A stretch of 64,000 nt of DNA from G963675935 sp963719005. GTDB taxonomy: Bacteria > Planctomycetota > Planctomycetia > Pirellulales > Thermoguttaceae. The notes below the pieces were generated by a model. It searched no databases. It worked only from the letters and a program-made list of their open reading frames with translations, and was not told where the DNA came from. Location: NCBI GenBank assembly GCA_963719005.1, contig CAVRAR010000014.1:1488001-1552000 (forward strand), given 5' to 3'. Every line of letters starts with the position of its first letter. Within the stretch, counting starts at the first letter, position 1. Shown here piece by piece: positions 35,574 through 46,600 of the stretch. Made by a program: the position numbers and the translations under genes.

Positions 35574-38282
35574 ATGCGCGATCCCTTTCACGCTCGCGAT
35601 ACGATGCGAACCGCCGGCGGAGCCGTCGGGGTTTATCGTTTGACCAGGCTGGAAGACGCCGGATTGACGCGGATTGACGCGCTGCCGTATTCGATTCGCG
35701 TGCTGCTGGAATCCGTGCTGCGGAACTGCGACGGCTACGAAGTGGCCGAGAACGACGTCTGCCGCCTGGCGGGCTGGCAGCCGGCGCGGCATGAGCCGAT
35801 CGAGGTGCCGTTCAAGCCGGCCCGCGTGCTGCTGCAAGACTTCACCGGCGTGCCCGCCGTGGTCGATCTGGCGGCCATGCGCAGTGCGATGCGGCGGCTC
35901 GGCGGCGATCCTGGCCGCATCAATCCGCTGGCGCCCGTCGATCTCGTGATCGACCATTCGGTGCAAGTAGATCGGTTCGGGTCGCCCGAGGCGATGGCCG
36001 AAAACATGGCGATCGAGTTCCAACGAAACCGCGAGCGCTATGAGTTCTTGCGATGGGGTCAGCGGGCGTTTCGCAATTTCCGCGTGGTTCCGCCGGGGCT
36101 GGGAATCTGCCATCAAGTGAACTTGGAGTTCCTGGCGAAATGCGTGGTCCTGCGGCAGGACGAGAGCGGCCTGCTGGCCCTGCCCGACACGTTGGTGGGC
36201 ACTGACAGCCACACGACGATGATCAACGGCCTGGGCGTAGCCGGCTGGGGCGTCGGCGGAATCGAGGCCGAGGCGATCATGCTCGGCCAGCCGTTGTACA
36301 TGCTCGCCCCGGAGGTGGTCGGCTTCGAGCTTAGCGGCGAGCTTCCGCCGGGCGCCACGGCCACCGATCTGGTGCTCACCGTGACGCAAGTCCTCCGCAG
36401 CGAGGGCGTGGTCGAGAAATTCGTCGAGTTTTTCGGCCCGGCCTTGGCGGGCTTGAAGGTGGCCGACCGGGCCCTGGTCGCCAACATGTCGCCCGAGTAC
36501 GGCGCCACGATGGGCTTCTTCCCCATCGACGAACAGACGCTCGCCTACCTCCGCGAAACCGGCCGTTCCGACACGGAAGTCGAACTCGTCGAGCGCTACA
36601 CGAAGGAGCAGCAGCTTTTCCGGCCGATCGCGGCAACGGCCCAGGGCATTTCGCATCCACACTACAGCAAGGTGCTGCATCTCGACCTGGCGACGATCGA
36701 AACGAGCCTGGCCGGCCCCAAGCGTCCGCAAGACCGCGTCACGCTCGGCGATATGAAACGCTTCTTCCAACAGGCGTTGCGACTTCCGCCCAAGCAACGC
36801 GGATTTGGGCTCGCCGAGGAACAAGTTGCTCAAACGGCAGCGGTGGAGGGCGACGACCGGATCGGTCACGGCGCCGTGGTGATCGCGTCGATCACCAGTT
36901 GCACGAACACGAGCGATCCCGATGTGATGATTGCCGCCGGTCTCTTGGCCCGTAAAGCGGTCGAACGGGGCTTGAAGGTGCGGCCGCACGTGAAGACCAG
37001 TCTCGCCCCCGGCAGCCGCGTCGTGACCGATTATCTGCATGAGGCGGGCCTCGACGAGCCGCTCGAACAGCTCGGCTTTCACAACGTCGGCTACGGCTGC
37101 ATGACGTGCATCGGCAACAGCGGTCCGCTGCCGCCGGCCGTGGCCAAGGCCATCGGCGAAGGTTCGCTCGTGGCGGCGGCCGTCTTGAGCGGCAACCGCA
37201 ATTTCGAGGGCCGCATCCATCCCTTGACCAAGGCCAACTACCTGGCCAGCCCGCCGCTGGTCGTGGCGTACGCACTGGCGGGCACGGTCGATATCGATCT
37301 CACGTCCGAGCCGCTCGGCATCGGCGCGGACGGCCTGCCCGTGTTCTTGAAGGACATTTGGCCCAGCCAGACCGAAATCGCCGAGGCGGTTTCGCGTTCG
37401 CTTCGGCCGGAGATGTTCCGCCGGCGATATTCCGACGTGTTCGAGGCGAACGAAACGTGGAATCGCATTGCGGTTTCGGAAAGCGAGCTGTTCCCGTGGG
37501 ATCCCGGCAGCACGTACATCCAGGAGCCGCCGTTCCTGGCCGATCTTGCCGCCGAGCCGGGGCCGATCCGTTCGATCCGCGGCGCCCGCGTGTTGGCGAT
37601 GTTCGGCGATTCGGTGACGACCGACCACATTTCGCCGGCCGGCTCGATCGCTGCGACGAGCCCCGCCGGCAAGTATTTGCAAGAGCAAGGCGTTGCGCCG
37701 ACGGATTTCAACAGCTACGGATCGCGTCGCGGCAACGATCGGGTGATGTCGCGCGGCACATTCGCCAACATTCGCATCCGCAACCTGCTTGCCTCGGGCA
37801 GCGAAGGGGGCGTGACTCGCCACTTGCCCGACGGCCAGTTGATGCCGATTTACGACGCGGCGATGAAATACAAGGCCGAGGGGGTGCCGCTGCTGATCCT
37901 CGCCGGGGCGGAATACGGCGCCGGCAGCAGCCGAGACTGGGCCGCCAAGGGCCCGTTCCTCTTGGGCATCCGCGCCGCCATCGCTTCCAGCTTCGAACGC
38001 ATCCACCGCAGCAACCTGCTGGGCATGGGCATCCTGCCGCTGCAACTTTCCGTCGGCCAGTCGTGGGAATCGTTGGGTCTGACGGGCGAGGAGGTCTTCG
38101 ACATTCCCGACCTGGCCGACACGGTGAAGCCTGGCGGCCAACTGACGGTTCGCGCCGCCGCGGCCGACGGCCGCGTCATCGAGTTCTCAACCAGGGTTCG
38201 CATCGACACGCCGGTCGAGCTCGAGTATTATCGCAACGGCGGCATCCTGCAAACGGTGTTGCGCAAGCTGGCGAAGCCATAA
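35574..38282 (+). CDS. acnA: Aconitate hydratase A
   Basis: [4Fe-4S] enzyme of the TCA cycle converting citrate and isocitrate, 902 residues, standard length. SCTNTSDPDVM (Cys near 443) and GCMTCIGNSGPLP (two Cys near 509-512) supply the cluster ligands. DTLVGTDSHTTMINGLGVAG and the swivel-domain GSRRGNDRVMSRGTFANIRI and EYGAGSSRDWAAKGP are clear. The whole frame is intact, in contrast to several neighbours. ATG at 35574 has GGAGTG upstream. Confidence 0.97.
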   Translation: MRDPFHARDTMRTAGGAVGVYRLTRLEDAGLTRIDALPYSIRVLLESVLRNCDGYEVAENDVCRLAGWQPARHEPIEVPFKPARVLLQDFTGVPAVVDLAAMRSAMRRLGGDPGRINPLAPVDLVIDHSVQVDRFGSPEAMAENMAIEFQRNRERYEFLRWGQRAFRNFRVVPPGLGICHQVNLEFLAKCVVLRQDESGLLALPDTLVGTDSHTTMINGLGVAGWGVGGIEAEAIMLGQPLYMLAPEVVGFELSGELPPGATATDLVLTVTQVLRSEGVVEKFVEFFGPALAGLKVADRALVANMSPEYGATMGFFPIDEQTLAYLRETGRSDTEVELVERYTKEQQLFRPIAATAQGISHPHYSKVLHLDLATIETSLAGPKRPQDRVTLGDMKRFFQQALRLPPKQRGFGLAEEQVAQTAAVEGDDRIGHGAVVIASITSCTNTSDPDVMIAAGLLARKAVERGLKVRPHVKTSLAPGSRVVTDYLHEAGLDEPLEQLGFHNVGYGCMTCIGNSGPLPPAVAKAIGEGSLVAAAVLSGNRNFEGRIHPLTKANYLASPPLVVAYALAGTVDIDLTSEPLGIGADGLPVFLKDIWPSQTEIAEAVSRSLRPEMFRRRYSDVFEANETWNRIAVSESELFPWDPGSTYIQEPPFLADLAAEPGPIRSIRGARVLAMFGDSVTTDHISPAGSIAATSPAGKYLQEQGVAPTDFNSYGSRRGNDRVMSRGTFANIRIRNLLASGSEGGVTRHLPDGQLMPIYDAAMKYKAEGVPLLILAGAEYGAGSSRDWAAKGPFLLGIRAAIASSFERIHRSNLLGMGILPLQLSVGQSWESLGLTGEEVFDIPDLADTVKPGGQLTVRAAAADGRVIEFSTRVRIDTPVELEYYRNGGILQTVLRKLAKP

Positions 38283-38353
38283 CCGGTGGGGCAGACATTC
38301 CTGTCTGCCAGATCGACGCGCCGCCCCTGGCAGACAAGAATGTCTGCCCCACC
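38283..38353. repeat. Palindromic element family C, copy 2
   Basis: ccggtggggcagacattcct pairs with aagaatgtctgccccacca. It begins directly after the acnA stop and separates it from a convergent gene, consistent with a terminator-like hairpin. Confidence 0.85.
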
Positions 38354-38382
38354 AACCAATTTGATCTCTACGGGCGCGCTGC

Positions 38383-38868
38383 TCAGCTTCGCCGTGCAAA
38401 CTCTTCCTCAACGAATTCCAGATCGCTGCGGAAGTGTTGCACCGCCTCGCTCGGGCTGAGGTTGAGGATCGCGCGGCCGTCGGTCTCCCAGTGGTCGAGA
38501 TCGAAGCGGAAGACCGCGGTGCCGGCCTGGAGATTGCCCACCGCGTCGGACGGGCCGCCGGCGCCGCCGGTATTCTCCGAAGCGATCGTCACGGCCACAA
38601 ACGCCGAAAGCTCGCCGGTCGTGCGGCTGCGCACGTAGGCCACGTCGTCGTCGAAGATGCAGTCGGTCCATTGCGGGGCGTCGGGCGTTGCGTGAGCAGA
38701 GGCCAACTGAATGAACTTCGCCTCAAGCCGCTCGCGTTGAACGTGGAAGCGCCGCTTCGCTTGCACCAACGGCGTCGCCCGCCGCGCGTTCCGCCGGATC
38801 AACCAAGTGGCGGCCCCTAGCGCCAACAAAACCACGGCGACAATTGGAAGCCACCCATACAAGGACAT
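38383..38868 (-). CDS. Membrane-anchored hypothetical protein
   Basis: About 161 residues from MSLYGWLP. One N-terminal membrane helix (LPIVAVVLLALGAATWLIRR) is followed by a soluble domain of about 120 residues (WTDCIFDDDVAYVRSRTTGE, VAVTIASENTGG). There is no family I can name. Convergent with acnA. Confidence 0.6.
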   Translation of the reverse strand: MSLYGWLPIVAVVLLALGAATWLIRRNARRATPLVQAKRRFHVQRERLEAKFIQLASAHATPDAPQWTDCIFDDDVAYVRSRTTGELSAFVAVTIASENTGGAGGPSDAVGNLQAGTAVFRFDLDHWETDGRAILNLSPSEAVQHFRSDLEFVEEEFARRS

Positions 38869-39016
38869 CGGGTTACCCCCCATAGGGAAACCGAAAGGAC
38901 ACGAGACGACGAGCCCACTTAGCTATTGTATACAACAATCGTCAGAAATTGCAAATGAACCGTCTTTCGTGCTGTCCCCCCTCGTTTTTGCCCACTCCCT
39001 CTGCTACCGTGGCGAC

Positions 39017-39874
39017 ATGGCCATTCTCGGCGCCCACCGATCGATCGCGGGCGGATACGACAAAGCGGTCGAGCGCGCACGGCTGTGCGGTTGCGACTGC
39101 GTCCAGTTGTTCACCAAAAACAACAGCCGGTGGGCGGGCGGAGACATCACAGCCGATGAGGCTAGGAGATTTTCCGAGGCATTGACGACATTCGGCATAA
39201 CCCATCCGCTCGCGCACGATTCCTATCTTATCAACCTGGCCAGTCCCGCTGCCCGGCTCTGGCGGAAGTCGGTCGATGCTTTTGTTGCGGAATTGCATCG
39301 TGCCGAGATTCTCGGAATCCCCTATGTTGTCACCCATCCCGGCGCTTTTACGACGGCCGACGAGGCAACCGGCTTGCGGAATATCGTCAGGGCGTTGGAC
39401 GAGGTCGCCGATCGAGCGTGCGACTTGAAGGCCCGCTGCCTGCTGGAGACGACGGCCGGCCAGGGGACGGCGCTCGGTTGGCGGTTCGAGCAGTTTGCCA
39501 CGATTCTCGAGCGCGTGAAGCGACCCGACCGTTTGGGCTTCTGCTTCGACACCTGCCACGTCTTCGCCGCCGGTTATCCGCTGGGAACGCCGCGGGAGTA
39601 CCACGCGACGATGGTGGCGTTCGACCGGCTGGTCGGGCTGGATCGGATCAAGGCGTTCCACCTGAATGACAGCCGTCGCGGGCTTGGCAGCCGCATCGAC
39701 CGCCACGAGCACATTGGCCGCGGCCGGCTCGGCATCGAGCCGTTCCGCCTGCTGCTGGCCGACCCGCGATTCCGCGAGGCGCCGATGTATTTGGAGACCC
39801 CCAAGGGCGAGGAGAACGGGGAAGACCTCGACGCGGTGAATCTCCGCGTGCTGCGGGGCTGCGTCAAAACGTAG
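39017..39874 (+). CDS. nfo: Endonuclease IV (AP endonuclease)
   Basis: DNA repair enzyme cleaving 5' to abasic sites; zinc-dependent TIM barrel, 285 residues. Motifs match the family: MAILGAHRSIAGGYDKAVER, VQLFTKNNSRW, VTHPGAFT, CFDTCHVFAAGY, AFHLNDSRRGLGSRIDRHEH, GRGRLG and the late LETP. ATG at 39017 is chosen because the conserved core begins there; the frame is open further upstream but is not family-like. Confidence 0.94.
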   Translation: MAILGAHRSIAGGYDKAVERARLCGCDCVQLFTKNNSRWAGGDITADEARRFSEALTTFGITHPLAHDSYLINLASPAARLWRKSVDAFVAELHRAEILGIPYVVTHPGAFTTADEATGLRNIVRALDEVADRACDLKARCLLETTAGQGTALGWRFEQFATILERVKRPDRLGFCFDTCHVFAAGYPLGTPREYHATMVAFDRLVGLDRIKAFHLNDSRRGLGSRIDRHEHIGRGRLGIEPFRLLLADPRFREAPMYLETPKGEENGEDLDAVNLRVLRGCVKT

Positions 39875-40107
39875 CCCCCCAAGCCGCTTGCGGCTTTGCA
39901 AACCCAACCCGGCCGCCCATATTCCCGGCACTTTGAGAACTATTTCTCTCTTGGCGTCGTCCAAAGACTTGTAGCCGCAAGCTATATCTGTACTATGGGG
40001 CAAGAACCCCACTGGCGGATGGTGCCAGCCCTTTGCTGGCTGACTGCCATCGGCGGATGTTGTGGACACTACGACTTTTTCGCTTTTCACCTGGTGAGGA
40101 TGACAAA
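39875..40107. other. Intergenic region before the giant gene cluster
   Basis: A small family F motif (aagccgcttgcggcttt near 39889). No gene or clear promoter recognised. Confidence 0.4.
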
Positions 40108-43100
40108 ATGTGCTCTCGAATTCGTTCCCTGCTTGCCGCGGCAGCCCTTGGCGGCTTCGCCGTGCTGTTGATTACCTCGGGCGCCACCGCCCAGCAACGT
40201 TCGGACGACGACAAGAAGGCCGATCGTAAGATTCTCGAACAAGACATCTATATTCCTTACGAAAAACTGCGGCAGGTCTTCGAAAAACAGGGCCGCGGGG
40301 TCTTTTTGCCTTACGAGAAGTTCCAGGAGCTTTGGCAGGCGGCGCAGGACAAGAATCGGCCCGCCGCCGAAGTCAAGCCGCCGGTCGGCGCGCTGATTAC
40401 TGAAATCGAGAACGTGGCGACGGTCGAAAAGGACGTGGTCCGCGTCAAAGCGACGGTGAAAATCGAGGTGTTGGCCGAGGGCTGGAACGAAATCCCCCTG
40501 CGACTGAGCGACGCCGCGATTACCAGCGCCACCGTCGCCAGCCAGCCCGCCCGAATCCTCGGCGAACCCGGCCAGGGCTACCGGCTGCTGATCGAGAAGA
40601 AGGGAAAGCAGCCCGAGCAGATCGAGTTGTCGCTGGAATATGCCAAGTCGATCACGCGGACGCCGGGGCAGAACAGCGTCTGGTTCCAGTCTCCGCAGGC
40701 GCCGGTCAGCCGCTGGCGAGTGGTGATTCCGCAGGCGGGCGTGAAGGTGAATTTGCATCCGCTGATCGCCGCCACCGAAGTGCCCGACGAAAAAGGGCCC
40801 GGCGCGGCCGCGGCGAAGAAGCCCGACGAAACCGTGGTGCTGGCGTTCGTCGGCGCGGCCCCGGAGGTTCGCATCGACTGGACGCCCAAGGCCGAAGGCG
40901 CCACCGGTCTGGCCGCCGTCGCCAGCGTTCAGATCGAACAGCAAGTCTGGATCAACGAGGGGGTCGTGCGGACGCGAACCGCGCTGCTCTACTCGATCAG
41001 CCGGGCGGAGTTGGCCCATTTGACCATCGACGTGCCCGCCGATCAAAAAGTGGTCAACATCTTCGACGCAAACGTACGCAAGTTGGTCGGTCGCCCGGGC
41101 CGCCGGCGGTCAACGGATCACCGCCGAGCTGTTCGAGCCGGCCAAGACGTCGCAGTTGGTGGTTGTCGAACTGGAGAAGTTCGCCGGCGAGAAGGCCAAG
41201 CAGACGGTGGACGTGCCGATGGTCAAGGCCGGCGACGTGGGCCGCCAGCAGGGCTTCGTCGTGGTCCAGGTGACCGACAGTCTGCGCGCCGAGGCCATCA
41301 AAACCAGCGGACTGTTGCAGGTCGATGCCGGCGAACTGCCCGGCGCTCTCCGCGGGGCCCGCTGGGCGTTCTCCTATCGCTATGCTTCGGTCCCCTACGA
41401 GTTGACGCTCGACGTCGAGAAGGTGCAGCCGCAGATCACCGTCGATTCGCTGGTCGAAGCCGTCGCTGCTGCCCGACCGGCTGACGCTCGATTTGACGGC
41501 GATCTACACGATCGAGAAGGCCGGCGTCTTCCGGCTGGAATTGGACGTTCCGGCCGGTTACGACGTGCAGAGGGTTCGCGGGGCAAACGTCGCCGGCGCC
41601 GCGCCGGTTGCGGTCGATAGCCATTATCTCGAAGGCGCGAAGAAGACGCGGCTGGTGGTCAACCTCTCGCGCAAGGCCATGGGGCGGGTGGTGCTGGCCG
41701 TGCAGTTGCAGAAGGACTTGCATCAGCCCGAGCTTCTCACCCCGACGGGCAAGACGCCGCAAATGCCCTTGCCGCTTCCGCTGGTCGCGCCGCGCACCGC
41801 CGAGCGGGCCACCGGGCGTCTGGTAATCTCCGCGCCCGAGAGTTTGCAAATCACCCCGGAAAAGACCGTCGGACTGCGGGGCATTTCGTTCAAGGAGGCG
41901 TATGAAGGAGTGAAGGGGCCTTATCCTGCTCTGCCCAACGAGCCGAGACCGGTTTGGGCCTACGCTTTCAACGGCGAGGAGCCGGTCGATTTGACGTTCA
42001 CGGCCGAGCGCCGCAAGCCGCAGGTTACGATCGCGCAGCTCATGGTGGTGCGGGTCGAGGAGGGCGTGGTCAAGTACGACTTCACCTTCCACTACGACGT
42101 GCTCTACAGCGGCGTGAAGTCGCTGCGAATCGACGTGCCGAAAGCCATCGCCGACGGGCTGCGCGTCACAACGCCCGGCTACCACGAGAAGACGATCCGG
42201 GTCAGCGGCTACAGGGAACACCATCGCCGATCGCTTGCCAACCCCTCCAACGGGCACGGCAAGTGATCATTCGACGCACACCCAGCGTGCAATCGCGGAG
42301 GACGTGGCATGGAGCATCACCGGCGAAACGGAACTGATGGGCAGCGGCCAATTCACGCTGCACTAGGAGAAACCGATCGAAAAACTCGGCATCGGCAAGC
42401 CGGTCGATTTGCCCATGCCCTATCTGAAGCCGCGCAACGTCGATCGCGCGTGGGGGCAAATCGTGCTGGTCAAGTCGGAAACGATCGACGTGCAGCCCTC
42501 CGGCGAGCCGAAATCGCTGCGGCCGATCGACCCGCAGCACGATCTGATGAGCCCCGTGCCGTCGGCCGCCAGGGCCTTCGAGTTCCACGACGATTGGACG
42601 CTGGCCGTCACCGCCACGCGATACGAGCTCGAGGAGATCAAGCGGAGCAGCATCGAGTTGGCGCTGGTGCGCATGGTGGTCACTCCGGCCGACACGATTT
42701 CGGTGCAAGCGTTGTACCGCGTACGCACCGCCTGGCAGCGCATCGAGATCGAATTGCCCAAGGACGTCGCCTTCGATTCGCAGCCGCTTCGGGTCAACGG
42801 GCGGGCGGTCGATTTGGGAACGGGCGGGCCGAACAAGTATCTCGTGCCGCTTTCCGCCGCCAATCCCGACACGCCGGTGGTGATCGAGCTTCGCTACACG
42901 GTGCCGGGCGACGGCAGCCGGCTCGTTCCGCCCGCGTTTTCCAAGGACGCCGCGATTGTGAAGGAATACGTTGGCGTGTATTTGCCCGAGACGAGAACGC
43001 TGCTGGGCACGCGCGGCCCGTGGACCGAAGAGTTTAATTGGCGGGGCAGCCGCTTGATGAAGCGGCGGCCCTGGCCGAGAGTCGATCTCAACGATCTTCT

Positions 43101-43635
43101 TCGACACATCCGCGGAGGGATAAGCTCCTCCGCCGGCCCGGCCGACGATTTCCAAACCGACGGCCTGCTCTATCTATACTCCACGCTTCGACCCGTCGAT
43201 GGGCCGCAGGGCGCGCTCGAAATGACGACCATCGACAAACTCGCGCTCAAAGGATGGGTGTTCGGGATCACGCTGCTCCTGGGGCTGGTGTTGCTGCCGG
43301 CGAGATTCGGCGTTCGCGTGGTTGCCGTCGGCGCCGCCGTGATCGGCCTGGTGCTGGCGGGCGTCTTCCTGCCGACGTTCTCCATGCAGATACTCGACGG
43401 CGTGCTGGTGGCGGCAGTCTTTATCGTCGCGGTGCTATGGACGCTGATGTGCGCCGTGCGGTGCTGCAAATGCCGCGCTCCGGGGCCGGTGAAAGCGACC
43501 GTCGTCGCCGCGCCGGGCGTCGATGTTCCGCCAAGTTCGCCGACGCCGCCCGCGGTCGAGTCCCCGTCTCCTCCGCCATCGCCCGTCGAGCCGGCGAGAC
43601 CAGATAGCCAGGAGGGAGGGCAGACCAATGCGTAA
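40108..43635 (+). CDS. Giant secreted/membrane protein 1 of a tandem triplet
   Basis: About 1,175 residues merged. Signal peptide MCSRIRSLLAAAALGGFAVL, then ATAQQ. Next comes an N-terminal module found in all three cluster genes: IYIPYEKLRQVFEKQGRGVF then LPYEKFQELW, followed by a beta-rich domain (VEVLAEGWNEIPLRLSDAAI and similar). Long beta-rich stretches follow, then three C-terminal membrane helices (FGITLLLGLVLLPA, VVAVGAAVIGLVLAGVFLP, GVLVAAVFIVAVLWTLMCAV) and a Pro-rich tail. Frames break near 41090, 41462 and 42207 by one base each, and TAG at 42364 (LH-stop-EKPIEKLG) interrupts a segment where Trp would fit. It overlaps the next start by 8 bases. No known family. Confidence 0.6.
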
Positions 43636-46600
43636 GAGCCGCTTCCAACCTCTCTGCGTGATTGCCGCGACGGCGATCGCAGTCTTGTGCATCCCCAACG
43701 CAAGCTCTGTTGCCGACGAGCAATCACCTCCCGCGCGCGAGCGATCCATCTTTGTCCCCTTCTCAGATCTGCACGTGCTGCTGCAACAGCAGCCGAAACG
43801 GGTGCTGCTCGGCCGCGAGGAATATGAAGATCTGCTGAAGAAGGCGAAGAAGACGCCGGAAACTCATGCCCCGCAAGCGGCGCTGATCGTCTCGGCCGAC
43901 TACGCCGTCACTGCGGCCTCGCAGAGGGCCGAAATCCGCGGCGTGTTGGCCATCGACGTTCTCGAAGACGGACTGCACGCCCTGCCGCTGGACCTCGGCA
44001 GCGTCGGCCTCGAAAACGCCACGCTCGACAAGCAAAACGCCTCGATCGGACGCGACGCCGCCGGGCGGTTGGTGTTGTTCGTCGCGGGAATCGGCCGGCA
44101 CGAGTTGACGCTCGACATGGTCGCGCCGCTGGAAACGACCGCTGCGCGGCAAGTGCTGAACTTCCGCCTGCCGCGTCCCGCCGCCGCGAAACTGCGGCTG
44201 GCCGTCCCCGGCGACGTGGAGGTCCGAAGGCGGGGCCGACGTCATCAGCCGCACCGTCGATGCCGCGGCCAAGGTGACGCGCTTCGACCTGCTGCCCCGC
44301 CAGGGCGACACGTCGATCGTCATGACGCTGAACAGCCATCTCCAGCGGCAGAATCGCGCGGTGGTCGCCCGCAGCGTGCTGATCGACGAAGTCACCCAGG
44401 CCTACGAGAAACTCTACGCCACCGTGTCGCTGGGAGTTCTCTACCGGGCCGTCGATCAATTCAGCTTCGTCGTGCCCGAGGGGTTCGAGATCACGGAGGT
44501 GACCTCTCCGCTTCTGGCCCGCTGGGACGTTCGCCGGCAAGGCGGCCGCAAGGTGCTCGGCGTGAAGCTGCGCGAGCAGACGACCGAGACCGTGGTGCTG
44601 AAGATTGCGAGCGATTCGCACGCCGGCGAAGCTCGACGGTTGGAAAGCCCCGCGGCTGGAACCGTTGGACGTGGTCGGCAGCGTGTCGGTTTACGGATTG
44701 CTGGTCGAGGATCGTTTGAAGGCCGAATCGCTGGCGGCCAGCGGACTGATTCCGATCAACGCGACGGTTCTAAGCGGCGTTTTGCCGCCAGGGCTCTTTA
44801 GCGGCGATCCCGGCCAGCCGGTGCTCTGCGCCGTCGCGGCGTGGTATGCGCCGCAGAGCGATTATGCGCTCACGGCACAGTACAAGAAGCCGCCCGCCGA
44901 AATGGCCGTCACCACCAGCCTGTTGCTGGTCGTGGGCGACACGGGCCAGGAGGTGCTCGGGGGCTTGGCGTTCTTGCCGCAGGTCGAACGCCGCTTCTCG
45001 TTTGACGTTTCCGTGCCTGACGGCTGGCAAGTCGCCGGCGTCACGGCTGCCGACGGGAAGCCGCTGCCGTTCGAGCATTACGCCGACAGCGTGATCCGCG
45101 CGTCCGAGCGTTTAGCCCCGGCGTCCACGCCGGGAGCGGCAGAGCGACGGCGACAGCAGACCAACGCCGCCGGCCGAATCCGCGTCACCGTGCCCGGCGG
45201 CATGGCGGTGGGCCAGGAATACAAAGCGAACTTCCGCGCCGTTCGCATCCCCAAGGGCTGGTTGGGCGACTGGAAATCGGCGGCGGTCGAGTTTCCGAAA
45301 TTCGCCGTTCTCGACGCCACACACGACGTGGGCGCGGTGGCCGTCGACGTCCGCGACGATCTCGACGTTCGGCCGGAAAAGCTCGCCCAACTCGTTCCGC
45401 TCGACGCCGGCGACAAGCCCAAGTACGGCCTGGCCGGCGTGAGCACTCGGCTGGCCTATCGCTACGACAGCCCGAAATATGCGGCGTCGCTGCTGGTCGA
45501 GCGGACCCGCCCGCGGCTGACGGCCCGCACGTTCTCGTTCATCCGCGTCGAGCCGAGCGCGCTCGATTGCCACTACGAGTTGGTCTACACGATCGCCGAG
45601 GCGCGGACGCAGAAACTCGTGTTCACGCTGCCGAAGGAGACGCCGGCATCGGTTTCGATCACGGCGCTCGACGGCGCGACGATCAAGGAATCGAATCCCG
45701 AGATCGTCGGCCAACAGCGGCGTTGGACCGTGTCGCTGGCCGAAGCCGCGCGCGATCGCGTTCGGCTGGCCGTCGAGTTCCAACTAGCCGCTGCCCTCGC
45801 GCGAGCCAATGGGCTACTCGCTGCCGATCATCGTGGCCGACGGCGTGGCGTACCAGTCGGGGCTGGTGGCGGTCGAGGGCTGCGCCGAGTTGGAGGTGAA
45901 GGTCGATACCCCGGCCCGGCAGGTCGACGTGGGCGAGCTGGCCGACGCCGAATATCAGCCCGGCCGCCGCTTGCTGGGGGCCTACGGGTTCGTCGGCGAT
46001 CCGCCGGCGGTGAAGATCGACGTTTTGCGTCACCCCGGCTACGGCCTCTATCCGGCGATCGTCCAGGAGTGCGAGCTCGACACGAACCTTTCGCCCGACG
46101 GGCAGAGCCAGACGCAGGCGCGGTTCAAGCTGATACGAAGGCGTTGTTCCTGCAAGTGAAACTGCCGGCGAAGGCCGAGCTTTGGTCGGCCGAATTGGAC
46201 GGGACGCCGCTTGAAGCCGCAGCGGCAGGGCGACAGCCTCTTAATCGACGTGCCGGCCGGCCGGACCGATGCACCGCAGACGTTGCAGATCGTCTACGCG
46301 GCGGCGGTCGATCCGGTGGCCTCGCGCGGCACGGTCGCCGTGCCCGCCCCGAAGCTGCTCTTGCGCCGAGGAGAAGGCGACGCCGGTCGAAGTGCCGCTG
46401 GCCGATCTGGTGTGGCGATTGCACTTGCCGAGCGGATACGACGTGGTCGGCACGGGCGGCACCGTGGCGACCGACGAACTGAAGCCTCCGCCGCCGGCCG
46501 CGGTTCAAGTTGCTCAGTTCCTCTTCGGCTGGAACGACAGTCTTTCTCGCTTCGGGCTATTGGGTTTTGCGAGCCAACATGCGCGCGAGTCGGCGAGAAG

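Noticed and set aside
35463..38141. An 892-codon minus-strand open frame over acnA
   Set aside because: An antisense shadow of aconitase created by codon bias; the aconitase motifs are on the plus strand.
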